From: Podospora pseudocomata
Taxonomy: Eukaryota > Ascomycota > Sordariomycetes > Sordariales > Podosporaceae
Direction: 5' to 3'
DNA length: 64,000 nucleotides
Assembly (NCBI RefSeq): GCF_035222375.1
Contig: NC_085887.1
Span: 967,501-1,031,500 of the forward strand
Shown here: one piece after another, positions 62,325 through 64,000 of the stretch
How the letters are laid out: every line of letters starts with the position of its first letter
Numbering within the stretch: the first letter of the stretch is position 1
The notes under the pieces: generated by a model
Told to the model about the DNA's origin: nothing
The model's database searches: none
The model's input: the letters and a program-made list of their open reading frames with translations, nothing else
Position numbers and translations under genes: made by a program

Positions 62325-63795
62325 ATGAAGGTTACTTCCGTTGTCGCCGCTGCCGCTTTCGGCGCGACGACTGTCTCTGCCGGCCTCTCCGCCGAGGCCG
62401 CCAGCAAGCATGAGGAAGTCATGGCTCTGAAGATCAAGCAGTGGGATGCCGCTCGCGCCTCCGGTCTCTTCGGTGGTTCCAAGCTCTACAAGGCCCTCTT
62501 CAGCACCGTTCCTTGCAGAAACGGCAAGGCCGGCGAGTACTCCTGCAACAACGTCAACCTCCAGGCTTTCCTCTCCCACGAGGATCTCGGCTCCGCCTCC
62601 AAGGCCGGCAACGATGTCTGGGGCTGGACCGACAAGAAGTCTAAGCGCGAGTTCGGTATCGTTGGTCAGACCGACGGTGTCGCCTTCGTTGAGATCACGG
62701 GCCTCGGTCGTCTCGAGTACATCGGCCGCCTCGACACCCAGACCGAGATCGTCTCGTGGAGAGATATCAAGGTCATTGGCGACTATGCCTACATTGGCGC
62801 CGAGGCCAACAACCACGGTATCCAGATCTTCGACCTCCGCAAGCTCCTCGACGTCAAGCCCTGGTGGAACCCCTTCTTCTTCAAGCCCAAGGTCTTCAGC
62901 AAGGAGACCGATATCACCCTCTTCGATGGCGTCGGTGCCACCCACAACATCGTCGCCCACGAGGAGACCAACATGATCTACGCCGTCGGTGGCCGCTCCG
63001 GCGCCAACGCCCGCAACACCCCCTGCGCCGGTGGCATGTTCATGGTTGACGTTTCCAACCCCCTCAAGCCAGTGTCCCCTGGCTGCATTCCCCAGGACGG
63101 TTACGTTCACGATGCCCAGTGCGTCATCTACAAGGGCCCCAGCGCCGCCTACAAGGGTCGTGAGATCTGCTTCAACTTCAACGAAGACACCCTCACCGTT
63201 ATGGACGTCACCAACAAGTCGGCCCCCGCCGTCGTCTCCCGCACTCCCTATGAGGGCAATGCCTACTCTCACCAGGGCTGGCTCATTGATGAGAACCAGT
63301 CCTTCCTCCTCCTCGACGACGAGCTCGATGAGCAGAACAAGGTCGGGCCTGCTGCCAACGGCCGCACCACCACCTACATCTTCAACGTTGCCAACCTCGA
63401 GGCCCCCGTCAACACTGGTTACTACCAGTCCCCTGCCAAGTCCATCGACCACAATCAATACGTGAGTTTTTCTCTTGTGAGATTTGAAGTGTTCAGATCG
63501 CTAACATGCTGCTCAACAGGTCATCGATGGTCTCACCTACCAGGCCAACTACGGCTCCGGCCTCCGCGTCGTCGATGTCTCCTCCGTCAAGGTCGACCCC
63601 ACCGGCGCCAAGTTCAAGGAGACGGGCTTCTTCGACTGCCACCCGGAGGACGATGATGTCAACGGTGTCACCGAGTTCCTCGGCACCTGGTCCGTCTACC
63701 CCTACTTCAAGTCCGGCTACATCCTCCTCAACTCCATTGAGCGCGGTATCTTCTCGCTCAAGTACACCGGCAAGAAGGCCGCGTACAAGCTCTAA
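62325..63795 (+). CDS. Secreted choice-of-anchor B family protein
   Basis: Exons 62325-63461 and 63520-63795 (58 nt intron, CTAAC branch) encode 470 residues. A signal peptide (MKVTSVVAAAAFGATTVSAG) is followed by the LVIVD-type beta-propeller repeats of the choice-of-anchor B family: SWRDIKVIGDYAYIGAEANN, GVGATHNIVAHEETNMIYAV, GCIPQDGYVHDAQCVIYKGP, EICFNFNEDTLTVMDVT, YSHQGWLIDENQSFLLLDDE, IDHNQY and the conserved GTWSVYPYFKSGYILL. Function is unknown, and it is probably extracellular. Codons end in C almost throughout, which suggests high expression and creates a long antisense open frame. Confidence 0.9.
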
Positions 63796-64000
63796 GTCTG
63801 TTGCGATGGGGTTTTTGGGTAGACAGGTTGTATATATAGCTAGCAGTCACTATTGATAATTCTTATTTGTCTCATGTCATGTTTTATTGTGGCTTGAGCT
63901 TTTGATTGGTGGCGCTGTTGTAGAGCTACAGTTTCTACACCGCAACTCTATGCTGACTGGATGCCCTGGTCATCTGAACTGGCGTATTGCATGTCCTGCC

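Noticed and set aside
62298-63458. 386-residue open frame on the minus strand
   Set aside because: It is the mirror of the C-ending codons of the choice-of-anchor B gene. The sense strand has clear conserved motifs and this frame has none.

Overview
The window is nuclear DNA of a filamentous ascomycete (Pezizomycotina, most likely a sordariomycete). The evidence is dense genes with 49-114 nt introns carrying GT..AG borders and CTAAC-like branch points, and families typical of that group: GH76 and GH31 enzymes, a 2EXR-type protein, DUF8021-type and choice-of-anchor B secreted proteins, NLR-type receptors and pogo/Fot1 transposons. Species cannot be fixed from sequence alone. I recognised no rRNA, tRNA or CRISPR array.

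Layout. 0.6-3.8 kb: a GH76 mannosidase-like enzyme with a GC-AG intron, then a single-pass membrane protein with a PPxY motif. 4.1-16.7 kb is a gene graveyard: a broken unknown gene, one intact membrane protein followed by its broken tandem paralog, a decayed CmcJ/AsaB-like oxidoreductase, the 3' end of a SNF2-family helicase, a scrap of metallophosphoesterase, and two decayed tandem F-box genes. 17-21 kb holds several small, mostly two- or three-exon genes of unknown function that are easy to miss. 21.9-24.0 kb is a transposon nest (pogo end fragment, solo-LTR-like sequence, a defective pogo copy).

25-29.5 kb: a small mitochondrial-type protein, an HSL-type alpha/beta hydrolase, a cycloeucalenol-cycloisomerase-like membrane protein and a 98-residue orphan. 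30-33.2 kb: a decayed NLR (alpha/beta hydrolase, NACHT, ankyrin). 33.8-38.5 kb: an intact GH31 glycosidase and a multi-pass membrane protein with a probable frameshift. 39-49 kb: a hypothetical gene, a 2EXR-type gene, a mosaic of gene fragments, and a DUF8021 secreted protein. 49.7-53.8 kb: a CECR5-type HAD hydrolase and an aldo-keto reductase.

54.0-59.5 kb is the most interesting part: four tandem, same-strand paralogs for small secreted, cysteine-patterned proteins with predicted GPI tails. All share one phase-1 intron at the same place. The fourth is decaying, and a 930 bp pogo-derived non-autonomous element sits between the second and third. I know no name for this family. The window ends with an NmrA-like reductase and a highly expressed-looking choice-of-anchor B secreted protein.

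Overall theme: cell-surface and secreted proteins expanding by tandem duplication, with repeated decay of paralogs and of self/non-self-recognition genes beside transposon debris.
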